Below, piece by piece: positions 51,101 to 64,000 of a DNA stretch of 64,000 nucleotides. This DNA is from Gymnorhina tibicen (Eukaryota > Chordata > Aves > Passeriformes > Artamidae). The stretch spans positions 214,029 through 278,028 of the forward strand of contig VXAZ01008028.1 in the NCBI GenBank assembly GCA_013399875.1, read 5' to 3'. The notes beneath the pieces were generated by a model. It saw only the letters and a program-made list of their open reading frames with translations. It made no database searches and was not told where the DNA came from. The first letter of the stretch is position 1. Each line of letters opens with the position of its first letter. The position numbers were made by a program, and so were the translations under genes.

Positions 51101-54100
51101 ATTACAGCTGGCCCTGGTGATTGTTGACAAAGGTATTACTGAAATAGAAGATGTTTAACTGGTGCATTATAACTTGTTTGGCATGCTTGTATTTAATACA
51201 ACATGTTTTGTGAAGAACACAGCCACTTTTGAGGCTGGGAATGTCTTTAATGTGCCATTCTTGGGCTGGATGGAGCAGAGAGCTTGGAAAGGAAAATAAA
51301 AAGGCTGTATATTCGTGTCGCTGCCACTAATTTATCAGAACTTTGATTTGAAGCCTTTACCTTTGCACTTCAAATGCTCTGTCTCCACCAAAGCATTGAA
51401 TGGGAGGTTTCAAGAGAGGCTGTGGAAGCAACCAGGTAATTAATTTCTTTTTCTTTTTTTTTTTTTTTCTGTTTACTAAGTTCCTTGAGCACACTGAACT
51501 CATGGAGTGCCTAAGCAGAACTTAAGATTGTATTGAGATCAATGTGAACTGTCTGATCAATGAACACATTTTAAATACCAAAATCAATGAACTGTGAATC
51601 ATTCCCAAAATGCATGGAGAACTTAGTAACAGTGAAACTGCTTTGTAGATGAACATTATTGTCCAGAATTCCAGGTCCTCTAAGCTACTCTTATACCATC
51701 AAAACAATTGCTGAACACTTTAAACCTGTCCTGCAAGAGCACGCAGAGGTAACGAGCAAGAAAATAAACATCCAGCTCCAGGGATGCGGTATTTTTCTGT
51801 AATCACCAAATCCACTGAACCAATCCTAGAACTGGGGATGTGAAAAAGCAGGAACCAACTCCTCCATATTAATTTCCATCAGTGGCCCTGATAGCCCAAG
51901 AGGCAATTCTGCACCTTGCCAGGTATCTGTCTTTAATCATGCAAGGAGTTCCACTAGTTTCAATTATTTAAAAAACATACAGGACCAGTTACTATAAAAT
52001 CTATCTGCATGTATTTCATTGTATTTCAACGTCAGTTTCCTGCTGGATAGCAAATTGGGGTGGGGAATGATTTTGATTCTAGGGCAAATTTTTATTACTC
52101 TTTGTGGTGACCGTTCCCTTAGGACAGGAAAACTTTATTTCTGCCACAAAATTGCATTCCAAACTACAAAAGTAATCAAGGATCTTACATATCAATTTAC
52201 TTCATTTTTACACTGATTAAAATCAGGTGTAGTTACCTTTCATCGTGTTTTTAAATGAGACTCTTTCCATTTTTGACTTGAGCCCTTTGTATTATTAATG
52301 GTAACTATGACTATCAAGATGTACTGTGCTCTTTTGACTACCAAAATCCATTGTCTTCTGGTTCAAAATTAAATTCAAAGATTTAGCGTGGCCATTTGGA
52401 ATTCAATCTAAGTGGAAAGTTCCAAAAGAAAAATCTATTGCTCAAAGCAAAACTGTAAAAAAAAGGGAGCAACGTAAACTACAGCAAAACAGCAATAACA
52501 ACACAAAAGCTGCAGAATATCCTGTTTTTCAACATTTTCCTTTTATTCTTTTTTTCCCACCATAAATTGCTTAGAAGAAATGATACTGAAACAGCTCTGT
52601 TCAGCTTCCCCAACCATTTAACCATTCAAAGGTAGAGAATGCAATCTGTTTTTATCTTAGTTTTCCATATTTTATGTAAACGTGTGATTTCTTTTAAAAT
52701 TGTTTTTATTCACATTTTTCTATTTATGTAATTTTTTTTTCACTGTAATTAACTGGTGGAAATAATAGGAAGAAAAAAATTTGCAAGAAGTTATTTTTTA
52801 TTTAGGAAAATGAAGAGTAACTTACACAAACCCAAGACATTGGTAAACTTATGTGTCTACACCACACATTTAAGAAGCTGAAATTTTCTGAGTGATTCAG
52901 CTTGAGTTGAAGGTGGTTTAAGTCAGAGACTTCTGTGGCACTCACAGGGAACTAAAGCCAAGCAAATAATCAATTATCATGTTCAGCTGATGAGACGTAA
53001 CTTGCTGAACTGTGGTATCTCAACTATTTGTAATTATTTATCCACTGACTTAGTAATTTATCCAGATATTGTTTCAATCTCTGAATCCTTCAAAATTCTG
53101 ACATATATTAATGTTGGTTCTGCTGTAGGAAGCCCAGTGATATTCATGGAGCCACAAATAAGAGATTTTTTTCTAAAGGAGAGCAGAGTTGTAGCCAAGT
53201 GACCCAAGATCTTCAACTTATTTATCCTCGCTGTACTCACTCAAGCATTCTATTATGAGCAAAACTCTATTTATCACTAGACAGGATGTTTTTGCACATA
53301 CACAAACAAGTGCCAAAAATCAAAATGTCACTGAGAGTACACATTGCAGCAGATTCCTGTTCCTCATCATGCACTGCAGTGCCAGCTTGTACTGCCATGG
53401 AAATATTAGACTGTGGCCTCTCCCTCAGAGCCTATTCCATATGGCAAGGGGGAACCTCATACTGGATAATTTGGCCAATTTTCCCTCATTTATATCAACC
53501 AGTCACTTCTCTAAATAAGAGACGAATTTTTAAGTTGTTCACCTGTACACACATTTCACATCTATTAAAAAATCTAACTGCACGTGAAGCAGTAAAAAAA
53601 GCCATTTCTTTTATAAATTAATAATGAGCTGATTTACTGAGTGTGATGTTTGCTTTGAAAGTTTCTAGCACCAAACCCTGAACATATTTAACATGAACTG
53701 CTCAGACATTTTCCATATATATCTAAGGAGACTGGTACCAGCAGGACATTAGAAAGCTACAGAGCATTTTAAGCACAACAGCTGAATGTTTTATTTCATG
53801 TCTTATATGCTTCCCACTGAACCTGTGAAAAACTCTTTTCAGTCTCAAAAGGTCAACAGCATTTTCTCTCACACATACTACAGGAATGAGGCTTTTCCAC
53901 TCACTCCAACTCCCTTCAGACTTGCTCTGTACCAGATTTACTCAGAAGAGCTTTAAAAGATTTCTGCTTTTGGTGATGTTCCAAGTACCTCAGACTTCAA
54001 TAAATTCACCGGGTCTTTGTCTGAGATTTCTGAAGGAAACCTAAGAGTATTGGAAGTCTCATGTGTACAGAAAGCTCAACTCTAAATGAAAAGATCCTAA

Positions 54101-56639
54101 TTTTAGATGATTTCAATGAAGTGTTGTTAAATCAATCTGAACCTCCTTCATTTTACAGGACCATTCTGATGCATGCCATAATTATGGCCTATAGGATGGA
54201 ATAAAAGGGAGATCAAAAATGAAGTACCTTGAAAAATCCTTCTACTTAACTATTTTCATAACTGAAAAGAAGCCAACATTGGCTCATGTTCAATTACAGA
54301 GCTGCCAGTAAAGAATAGAAGAAAAAGGTATCGTTTTATGTTTGATCCTTTGCTTTTAATATCAGACAATAATAATGATTTCTTCTATAAATTTAAAAAA
54401 ACAGTAGAAGTAAATACCATCTCTTCTTTTCTTTCCTTTCTTTTTATATATGGAACTTGATCACAGAACTCTGTCTTCCTGAAACAGGCCAAGGTTTTAT
54501 ACCACACTGATGAGCCTCAGCTGTGATAAATATGCCTGACTGCAAGGACAAGAAACCCCCTACTGTGTCTAAAGACCTTCTAGAAGAAGAGTGGGACAAT
54601 CTCTGACTTTAGACCAACTTTCCAGGTCATTGTGATTTCTCAGCAGGATCATCCCAAGAATTCTCTGTGGAAAACAGGAGAAAGAAAATTGATTAAAGAA
54701 AGAGCAGGTGATTGTCTCAGACCATTTCTCCAATTTACACCTTAGAAAAATAATTCTGGAAACTACTTCAGTTTCAGTTTTACTTTTTTCTTTTTCAGTT
54801 TTTTTCAGGGTTTCATATTTACTTTACTTTCACTTGTAAAATTATTCAAGCAATGTTGTTGGACATTTGGAGTGGAGCACTGCCCAGAACTACCAACTGC
54901 ATTCTCAGCTGGAACCAAGGGGCCTGACAGCAACTGCCCCAGTTCCTACCTGAAGATCCAATCTCACAATTAAAAATCCAGGTCCACATCTGTCAGGGGT
55001 TCTCTGTTCCACTGGATCTCTAAACTGAACATGCGTCAGAGACTTTTAAAAAGTGGGTGTGGATGTTAATCCCAGAACTGAAACCAGTGGAAATGCTTTG
55101 TGCTGTGACAGAAAATTCCCTTAGGAATTATGGATGATCCTCCCTCGTCTTCTTGAGTGTGTTTGTGAGCCATTCAGCTGGAATAGAGCTAAATGTTAGA
55201 AGCAGTGGGGAATCTGCAGATAAGGACAGCAGGAAGGGGCTTCCCTCCTGAGGTTCAGTCCCCCAGGAGCTGGGAAGCAGACTGGGCACTCAGCTTCCTC
55301 CCTTCAATGATTTGCTCACCACCTTGATGTAATTTCTGAATTTTCTCTCTATACATGTGCACCCACTGCTGAAGAAATAAACAGCAAACAGCTGGAGTAA
55401 GCCAAGAAGAAGAGCAGGACTTAACTAAAACGAGATTTGTACTTCAAATTTAACTGGCTTTGAGCAATATAGCACTGCACTGAGAGAATGCAGCAGGTCT
55501 TTCTCCTACAAGAAAGCAGCTTGTAAAGATGCAGGGGATCTGTTCCCTGTTGTCCATCTATTCAGCTGGACCATGGAGTAGATATCCTGTTCTAAACCAC
55601 ACCACTCACATGATTGCTGAGTCTAGATAGTCCAGCTAAAAGTGATTAATTTAATTTACTGACTTTCTGAGTTACAGGTAAAACTGCATTTTACATCGCA
55701 TTGGTACACACTTTTTCCTCCTTTCACAGAAAGCAAAGGTAAAATGTCCAACTACAAGAATTCCTTCTGTAGAGGTCAGAGACCACAGACCCATCTCAGT
55801 GCTTTTTCACCTCTGTTAGCAGGATTGGATTACTTTTTTATTTAATATGATAATAGGTAAAGGACTTCAGGCACCATTCTTCCATAACTGGTCTATTCAC
55901 AGTGAAACACCAGTGAACAAAGAATGCAGAGGAACACAACAAAAACTACAGCAGTATCTCTGAAATGTCAGGTGCATTGTCACAGACAACAGAACCTTTA
56001 ACCAACAGTAACTGTTACCCCCCAAAGTGTGCAAAATGGCCAAAAGAATTTCTTAGTCTGGTACATCAACAAAACTCAGGAAGTTTTGTGTATTAATGCT
56101 TTCTGGTCAATTTGCAAACAAGGCCACTGCTACTAAAGCTCATCATGAATTACGAGTAATGTATCCTGAAATATCCAAGGAGCAAGAGGGCAGTTGGTGT
56201 CCTATGGAAACAAGATTTACAACACTGCAATGTGTGTGAGTCGATCCCATAAAGCAATTTTGACAACATACCCCTGGCAGTGCTGTAATTAATAGATATT
56301 AATAGCAAGTAGTTACCAAAGCAATCCATCTATCTAATGACAGTCCACTATTTTGGCAAACTGCTCAGTGACCCTGGAACATGGACGCATGCCTGACTAG
56401 GCTGTGATAATTAAACGTTAGTTATATTATCAGGGAGCTGTATTTTGACAGCTGTTGAAGAAAAAGAGGGGACTGTGTTGGAACTCAGAGAAGTTCAAGA
56501 CATTAACAGAAGCTCTGAAGGCATTAACAGTGTGATATCAGACACCCCAGGGTATAAACAAAGCACAAATTATAATCACTGATCCCTAAAGAAACATAAC
56601 TTGCAAGTTGGATAGAACCAACTTTATTTAGCTGACCAA

Positions 56640-57385
56640 CGTGGATGGAGCTGAACTTGGCAGGAGATGCAAAGAATAATAAGAAGGGCTTGTAGAGGTA
56701 CATCAGCCAGAAAAGGAAGGTCACACAAAGTGCATCCCCCCTGATAAGCAAGACTGGCAAACTGGCAACAGCAGATGAGAAGAAATTGAGGTACCCAGCA
56801 ACCTTTTTTGCCTCAGTGTTCAACAGCAACCTCTCTTCCCAGAGGAGGGATGCATGGCAGGAACTGGGGGAGCAAAGTCCCTCCTGCTGGCAGAGAAGAT
56901 GAGGTTTGAGACCACCTGAGGAACCTGAACATGCGCAGGTCTATGGGATCCAGTGAGATGCATCCCAGAGTCCTGAGGGAATTGGCTGATGGAGACGCCA
57001 AGCCACTCTCCAAGATACTCACAAAGTCATGGCAGTCAGGGGAAGTCCCAGGCGACTGGAAAAGGGAAACATTGCTCCCATCTTTAAAAAGCATTGAAAG
57101 GAGGACCCTGGGAGCTACCACCCTGTCAGCCTCACATCTGTGCCTGGGAAGATCCTGGCACACATCCTCCTAGAAGCACTGCTAAGGCACACGGAGAGCA
57201 CGGAGGTGATTCGGGACAGCCAGCACGGCTTCACCAGTGGCCAGCAGGCTGAGGGAGGTGGTTCTGTCCCTCTGCCCTGCTCAGGTGAGACCACACCTGC
57301 AGAGCTCAGCACAGAGAAGATGTGAATCTGATGGAGTGGGTCCAGAGGAGAGCCACAGAAACAATCATGGCCAGTTTCCTTCCTA
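56640..57385 (+). mobile_element. CR1 LINE, ORF2 fragment with internal deletion
   Basis: In plus orientation the sequence carries AAAGAATAATAAGAAGGGCT, TTTGCCTCAGTGTTCAAC and then CR1 reverse transcriptase remnants: SSEMHPRVLRELADGDAKPL, SWQSGEVPGDWK and, after a frameshift near 57095, [12 protein letters not shown]. At about 57262 the reverse transcriptase sequence jumps to a far more 3' part of CR1 (GTGAGACCACACCTGCAGAG, then GGGTCCAGAGGAGAGCCACA). The catalytic core between them is therefore deleted. The copy is antisense to CTNNA2 and inactive. Confidence 0.9.
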
Positions 57386-59707
57386 GGGGTGAGTGAAGAA
57401 ATTTAATTTGGAGTGATATTTTAAAGGCTTAAAAAAATCCCATTCAGAGAAAGACTGATTTTACATGAATCCAATTTTTGTGCATGAACAGTCTATGAAA
57501 TGCTTTTACAATAATTTAGTAATGGCTCAACAGGAATGCAAAACTAAATCATCTGCCCAGAACCAGAATGTGTAGACAAGGCAACAGAACTGGATGTTCC
57601 CTTTTCCGTTCCTCCTGTCAGCTTTAACCCGGGCATGGAGAGAGCTCAGATTGGCTTGAAACATCATTTAGTTTATTTGTCTGCTTAGCAGCCCCTTTTC
57701 CTGCTAATAAATCGCCTTTTCTCTTGGAAAAGTCATAGTTATGTTAATTATTCTTATAATAGGAGAGTCTGACACCCAAAACCAAATATCCAGAGTATTT
57801 AGCAGAAAAACTGCATGTTGATATGAGGTATTTTCCAAGTTTTGTGTTATAAAAAACTAGTCTGTCTGTTACTCCTGCCTGTTTGTCCTCTCTGTCCATC
57901 CTTTTTGTATGATCAGGAAAAGGGATAAGTTCACCAGCAGCTGCATTTATACCAGTGAGGTAACGACAGCCAGAACACAGACCTGAGCACTTGCACACAC
58001 TCATCCCCCTTTTTCAACTACAAACAGAATCCTCACAGAGTTTTAGCCTAAATTACCTCTTTTATATTACACATGGTCTCTTCGACATCTATTAAAAAGA
58101 TCTTGGCCAAAAAGATGGCACTGAGGAACCTCGATCTGTTGTTAGATTTTAGGATGTGACAGTGGGGCGAGAAAAACTGCTTTTATATTTAGGTCTCTCT
58201 CCTCCTCTGAAATGGGGAACAAATAAAAAAATCCACACAGTATTAATTATTCAATGCGCTGGAACGCATCTCCTCAAATTTTAATTTCTTTTAATTTAAG
58301 ACTGCATTCTTAAGGGTTTTTGCACAGAATTTTGGTTTTGTTATAGTAAATGTGGAAATTTTCATCTTAGTTGTGAACTCAATCGTGGTTTATTTGATTA
58401 AAAACTGTTACACTCTGAGCCAGTCTTACATTTCTGTCCCAGTTGTCACATGTTTGCAGTTCTGTGTATGAAAGCCGATCACCTTTGCAAAGGATCATCG
58501 TTAGCTGATAAGTATCCAAAACCATTTCAACAAAACCCAGATTATTTATTGTGTATTGGAGTGATGTTTTTGACTTTTTCCTTTGACTCCTCAAAAAAAA
58601 AATTCATTTGAATGCAGCTCACACACAATTGCTTTCTAATAATGAGTTTTCATATCAAGAGCTCTTCCTGTGACTTTCAGCATTAAATAAAAAATGGAAA
58701 CAAATGTGTATTTAAGAAATCAAAACCGACATCAAAATTCTAAACAGAACTGCAGATTCCTTTAATTCACTGTGCTTTGATTTATACTCCTCTTGGCATG
58801 TAGAGATGAGAATAGTAAGTCAATTGTCTCTGCTGTTTTAATGGCAATATCAGTGTCTGTTTGGGCTTCTTTGCAAATTGCCGGTTCAAAATCAAAGGCC
58901 AGTAGGTCCATGATGAAGCTGCAGAGAGTGTCTCCACCAGTCCACCTTAATAATGTTTTAAGGTTTTGATTAATTTAATTCAAAGGAACAGATAAGCCTC
59001 AGTGAAAATTGAATTCAATGAAAAATTAAAATCTAATGAAAATTAAATTTCAGTGACAACTGGCAACTGTTTTGAGGACACAAAGCTTATTATCCTCCTA
59101 ATGCCTCACTGAGGAATGAGTTCACCTCATGGGCCACACTGGGGAATCTGAGTAGCTGAGAAATTTCTTAAAATCTGTAGGAAAAGCTTCATTGGGATCT
59201 GACACTTGACCACAAACAACAAATCTCTTAAGAAAACACAATTGAGACTGTCTGGTATTTACAGAACTGCTTGTCTGAGAGAAGAAAATCCTTCTTCCTA
59301 CAAAACCACAGCAAGAACTGCACATTTGAAGAACCTCTGACTTGAGAAGCAGAAGAGTTGCCCCAAGTGTTGGGTTTATGAGGACAGGCTTGGAGTTGGA
59401 AGATATTTCAATTTGCTTCCACAGGGACTCCTGAACACTGGGATATGCTGAAATTAACACTTGTAACATCACTCTGGATATCTGAAACCCTGCACTGGGC
59501 CAAGGAGCAGCTCCAGCACTTTGGTTTCTGTAAGAACTTTTCAGTAAATCACTTTTAAAATCAGCCACAGGTGAATGAATGATGAGAGTAGGTTTTCCCC
59601 CTGTGTTATTAGGAAGTTATCCTTCATCACACTACAAGTCATCGTTCAGTTTTCCACGAGCTGTCTTTAGATTAAATGATTTCCTAGATGTCAACATGGA
59701 ACAGGAA

Positions 59708-59733
59708 AAAAAAAAGAAGAAAAAAAAGAAAAT
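59708..59733 (+). repeat. A-rich simple repeat
   Basis: Runs of A interrupted only by single G residues. Confidence 0.9.
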
Positions 59734-60051
59734 GCAAAGACATACAATATGTATGGAGCATTATTAAGGCTTCTCTCATGCTGCTTCGAGAATTGATAAT
59801 TTCACTCAATAGTATGCCCAGGTAAGGTGATGGATGCTACCTGTATTTATTTTTTTTTAACCCACAGATTGCTGTGAAGCAGGTGGGGAATAACCCTCTG
59901 TCCTTCTTTTGGAGTAGGCAAATCAAGTCTGTTTCAATGTTGGGAACACTGTGGCTAAGTCTGATTAATTCTGACAGGAGAGCAGATACCACAGGAACAT
60001 CCATGTCTCTACACTGATATTAATACAATAATACCACAAGTTGTGGAAATT

Positions 60052-60145
60052 GGAGCCGAAAGGAAGGCTGGCAGATGATGCTCCTGTCTGAAGGCAGGAT
60101 CAGCTGTGCCTAAACCACTTCTGGCAGGTGTTTGTTTCACTTAGA
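60052..60145 (-). mobile_element. Old CR1-like relic
   Basis: GGATCAGCTGTGCCTAAACC followed by GGCAGGTGTTTGTTTC resembles the reverse complement of the 3' region of an ancient amniote CR1-type LINE. It is more diverged than the other copies, and neither end is clear. Confidence 0.45.
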
Positions 60146-62000
60146 TCCTGCATTGATAGCAGTTGTATGGATTTCTGTTCCTGTACATGGAACATTTAAT
60201 TAGGGAAAACAAACAGCCGCAGTGTGTGACGAGGTCAGATTTACTGCACCAACTGCAACGAGTGTGCACCAGCCTGTGCTCAGGGGCCATTCAAATGGAT
60301 ATTAAGAGACTGAGTAATGACAGCCAACAGGAAAATAAAAAAAACCCCAAGCCAATAAACACCGTCTGCACATTTCTCCTCTGCAGACTCGTGAGCTAAA
60401 CTAGGTCTGGTCTGTTCAAATTTGTGAGTGAAGAGAACAAGGAAAAATCACATTTACCTACTGCACAGCAAGAAGACTATTTGCATCCATTAGGACTACT
60501 TTTCCTTATATAAATCCACAGAACTCTAGGACCTTAAAAATAAATACAAACCAAAAAACCCTTAAAATGGGATCTACCAAGAAGATACCACCAGTGGAGG
60601 TGACATTTTAAGCTAAAAGAAGTTTTTAAATCCCTTCATACTGTCTTTTTTGCATGTGTTTTTCTGTGCTTGAAACACGACCACAAAGGATTATTGGTTG
60701 AATCTAAGAAGTTAGTAGTTTACATTAAATTGCCCCGTGTTACCCAGGCTCTTACAATATCTTTATGCACTTGGAAGAGCAAAGAAAAACTAAAACTAAA
60801 ACATATCTTTGAAGGATTTTTCTTTCTCTCAAAGTGCTTCTTTGTATCATCAGAACAGGTGATGTGGTGGTGCCTCTGATGTGTTTAATGTGTTGTTATT
60901 GCTGTCTCTACTCAGATGTCTGTAGTAGCTCAGACTCCCCAAACAATGCAAAAATAATGCTCAAAGTTCTGATCACTACTCATGTTATTTAAAGTGGATT
61001 GCAGTCAACTCAATTCTATTTATATGAAAGTCAGTCCCTGATCTCACAGTGAGAAACAGGAACAGAAGCCCTGAACACATTAGAAAAGTTAGAGAATTTT
61101 AAATAAGAATTCTTTAAGTTATGTGTGTGAGAGCAAGAGACAAAGAGGGTTCAAGTGCAGCTATAAAAAATCCAGCACTTGCACAGTGAAGATTCCATTC
61201 ATTGTCTCAATAATTCTGAAGTACAGATACAAACCCCACCAAGCCTCACACAAAAGGATGAAGCCTCTTCACTCAATCCATCCCCTGAGACAAAGCTGAA
61301 GATCCCCAGCTCATGTAGAGCAGCAAAGCTGCAGTGATTTACTCCAGCCCTGGCTCATAGAACACATTCTGGTCAATAAATTGTAGCTTTTAAAAACTGA
61401 GGTAGAAATGAATTCCACAATCAATCCACAAATGGTAACAAATGTTTCTGTTTTCACTTCTCCATCTGCACAATGGTGCTCCAGAAATGTTCAAGACACT
61501 CTACGTAGAACTGACTCTATAGAGCCACTCCATGTATTGAAATAAAAAAGTAGTATTTTCTAAATGTGACAATTGGTCACTAAAGCTTTCCTTTAAAAGG
61601 CATGATTTGTTGACCAAAGAGCATGTCATAGTCTATATAAAAATGTATCTCTCCTTGCTACCAGAAATAATGAATAACGTATTACAGAAATACATCAATC
61701 CCACGTCCTTTTATTCTTCCCAGCCAAGACTCTTAAATGGTTAATGTGTTATGTATTCACTGAACAGCCATCAGCATACATTTGCACTACCACAAACTGG
61801 AATTTATTCATCTAGCTGCACAGAGGGATTTGTTAGTTACTGGGGGTCAGTGAACACAGTTTTATAAACTGATATTGAACAGGAAGGAACTGCATTAGAA
61901 TGAAGCCAGAATAACAATAAGCCAAAGAGTCAGGTGAGTATTTTTTGTTTCAGCTCCTAAATACACCTTTTTTTTTCCACTGTCAGGAAGCTAATGCTTT

Positions 62001-62050
62001 TTTTTTATATATACATACATACATACTTATATATATGTATATATACATTT
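62001..62050. repeat. AT/ATAC microsatellite
   Basis: A T run leads into TATATATACATACATACATA and TATATATGTATATATACA, a compound simple repeat. Confidence 0.92.
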
Positions 62051-63258
62051 AAAATCTTTACTTTCTTTCCATTACTACTTTGTTTAGCTCTTTAAAGCCC
62101 TTGACAGCTGCCCTGCTGACAGCCTCCTGCCAGCTGAAAGGGCAGGGGAAGGAGCAGAACCAGTGCTCTGACAGCGTGGATGAGCCAAGCGTGTGACAGG
62201 GGTTCGTCCCAGAGACAACGGGTCCCAAATGGCAGCACGTGTTCCAACTTCTCAGTGCTAAAAGCTTTAATCCTACTTTTCCCTCTGTCTTTCTCCAAAA
62301 ATTTATTTCTGATGTATCAAATCATTGATTCTTTCTGTGTATTTAGCATTACAGGGTCACCTGCCACAGGAGAATTAATCCTGACTTACAGTGGTGTGAG
62401 TGACAGGAGAAATGAGCTCGGTGGTTTTGGGGTAACAGCTGTTGAAAATGTTTATTTGTGCAAGCGCAAGGAAATCAATTCCATTTCCGAGGCAATGGAA
62501 ATATAACTTACCCTGGGCAGCTCCCATCTGAGAAAGCACCTTTTCTGAGGGAATGACAGACAGATTGTCTGCAGGATATTAACTGCTACTTACACCAACA
62601 TTACACTGCAGTCTTAAGAAACACATCAAGAAATGAGGTAAAATCACACAGAACTGTGTGGTAACACAAGAGTGCCATTTGAATTAGGCTGGGAATATCT
62701 TGGTACCGTGCATGGTCACCTGTTAGATTCAAATTAAAAAAAAAATACAACATCACATACACGGATATTCATGCAGCTGTTCAGGATTACTTAAATATTA
62801 AAATTTCAAAGGAAACAAATATTTTTCAGTTTATCAATTGAGGTCAAAATTCCTAAATTTTCTTTTCCTAGCTGTCAAAGCCCAAAACAAATAAAGGCAA
62901 ATGGACTTGTGCTGAGGATATTTGAACAGGACAGATGCTGAGAAAACACTCGTGTACTTAAGATCAGCATTACTCATTTCAGAAGTTCACAGAGGAACAG
63001 CTGATTTTCACGTTCTGTTATTCCCAGTTTAGGCAAGCATTCAATTTGAGAAGGGAGCACAGAGGTGATTTAAATTTAATATCTCGATCTCATTTCAAGA
63101 GAAAGGCTTAAACGCAAACACAGTCAAGTTGAAAGTCTTAATGTTCTACTTGAATTCACATGATTTATGGCAGGAGAAAAAAACCCTGCAGTGTTTCAAC
63201 AGCCTGAGAAATGCTGGTTTCATCTGCATGGGCTAGGGGAACCCAAATTCAAACTACA

Positions 63259-63339
63259 GACACTCAAAATAACATTTGACACTCAAAGTAACATTGAACA
63301 CTCCAGCTGACATTTGACACTGCCATTCAAATGAACATT
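63259..63339. repeat. Degenerate minisatellite, 19-base unit
   Basis: Three consecutive 19-base units start at 63259, 63278 and 63297: GACACTCAAAATAACATTT, GACACTCAAAGTAACATTG and AACACTCCAGCTGACATTT. A fourth, longer unit from 63316 starts GACACTG and ends AACATTC. Confidence 0.8.
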
Positions 63340-64000
63340 CCAGCCAGGAATAAATCTTCCTTTGAGAAATCCTAAATATGAAATAGGGCAGAGACTGCAT
63401 TCATCTACAGTGGTAGAATTAGACATACTGGACTGAACTCACGTTCTTCCCCTGGACTTATGCAGTGCAATCGAAGCCCATCTTCACTCCTCACCCAAAT
63501 GCCAAATACGCTGCTGAGAGGGCTCAAGTGGCAGTTCTTTCTCCTAAGAAATGCTGTTCAAATTGGAGTTTAGATGCCCAAAGATGCTAGTGAAAGACTC
63601 TCAAGTATTCTGAAGCATTTTTATCAATTTCCAGAATCACTCATTGGCTTTAGTGAGTTGTTCTTCACGTTACAAGTGCACTCCTGTATTAATCAAAACT
63701 CCATTTTTCCTTTAATAAATGGCTCTTTTCCTCAAGGTATGGAAGTCTCTGATGCCCAGTTCTCTATATATTCACATCAGTATATGCAAGATGAGTGTAC
63801 AATGGCAAAGTGTGACAATCTTGTGCTCCTTCCTCCATGAGATCCATACCTGACTGATGATATTGCTCTCCAGACCGAAGTCAGTCTATCAGACCACAGG
63901 CTTCCATTAAGCTCCCTAAATATGGGTGAAAACAGAACAAATGCCAACACCACGAGCTTCAAGCAGCTCCCTGAGAGTTTTTTATAAGCTGTCTAATGTT

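Larger units (their letters stand above)
1..64000 (-). other. CTNNA2: CTNNA2 gene, partial (internal exons and introns)
   Basis: Nine exons on the minus strand join without a frame break and encode about 428 residues of an alpha-catenin. CTNNA2 is preferred over the paralogues CTNNA1 and CTNNA3 because of residues typical of the neural protein, such as EGDVDTLDRTAG, HIINAEMENYE, ALSANVPQPFEENEF, EELEDDSDFEQEDYDV and KIAEQVEIFHQEKSK, and because the 48-residue neural alternative exon is present. Alpha-N-catenin tethers the cadherin/beta-catenin complex to F-actin at neuronal adherens junctions and synapses. The N-terminal beta-catenin-binding domain, the vinculin-binding MI bundle and the C-terminal tail lie outside the window. 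All exons have GT-AG boundaries and phases that match their neighbours. Residue numbers used in this annotation assume the alternative insert follows residue 810, as in the mammalian protein; that number is from memory. Confidence 0.96.
48193..64000 (-). other. CTNNA2 intron upstream of the first exon seen (partial)
   Basis: About 15.8 kb without a recognisable coding exon. It carries a plus-strand CR1 with an internal deletion, an old CR1-like relic, an A-rich run, an AT/ATAC microsatellite and a 19-base minisatellite. In mammals a CTNNA2 intron near this point hosts the antisense gene LRRTM1; no long open frame of that kind occurs here, so if present it lies further right. Confidence 0.75.

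Noticed and set aside
1..64000. CRISPR arrays, bacterial operons, tRNA or rRNA genes
   Set aside because: The window is vertebrate intronic DNA. No regularly spaced repeats, cloverleaf sequences with A/B boxes or ribosomal sequence were seen.

Overview
The window is vertebrate nuclear DNA, almost certainly from a bird. It is AT-rich intronic sequence scattered with 5'-truncated CR1 LINEs whose ends carry the avian CATAGAATCA-type tail, plus a solo retroviral LTR. One gene is recognisable: CTNNA2 (alpha-N-catenin, neural alpha-catenin), on the minus strand. It is identified from eight constitutive exons that splice together in frame and from a ninth, 144-base exon matching the known 48-residue alternative insert of this protein. 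Together the nine exons give 1284 coding bases (428 codons), corresponding to about residues 431 to 858 of the long isoform. The beginning of the protein lies beyond the right edge of the window, and the last exons lie beyond the left edge.

Layout, in transcription order (right to left). 64000-48193 is part of a large intron holding a plus-strand CR1 with an internal deletion (56640-57385), an older CR1-like relic and simple repeats. 48192-44553 holds three exons, encoding the end of the MII bundle and much of the MIII bundle of the mechanosensitive M domain. An intron of about 13 kb follows, with two minus-strand CR1 copies and several simple repeats. The next exon (31597-31446) closes the M domain. 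An 8.3 kb intron contains a CR1 split by a solo LTR, another CR1 and a CpG-rich island of unknown nature. Exon 23102-22989 encodes the acidic phospho-linker, and exons at 19701-19520, 17219-17114 and 14535-14401 encode the first part of the actin-binding domain. After a 12.5 kb intron comes the alternative exon (1867-1724), preceded by a CU-rich tract of the kind bound by PTB proteins. 1-1723 is the following intron.

The protein links cadherin/beta-catenin complexes to F-actin in neurons. The exons here cover force-sensing helices, the regulatory linker and part of the actin-binding surface. No second protein-coding gene, RNA gene, CRISPR array or novel multi-gene system could be supported. 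The points most worth a second look are the regulatory layout of the alternative exon, the LTR-in-CR1 nesting and the unexplained CpG-rich intronic island.
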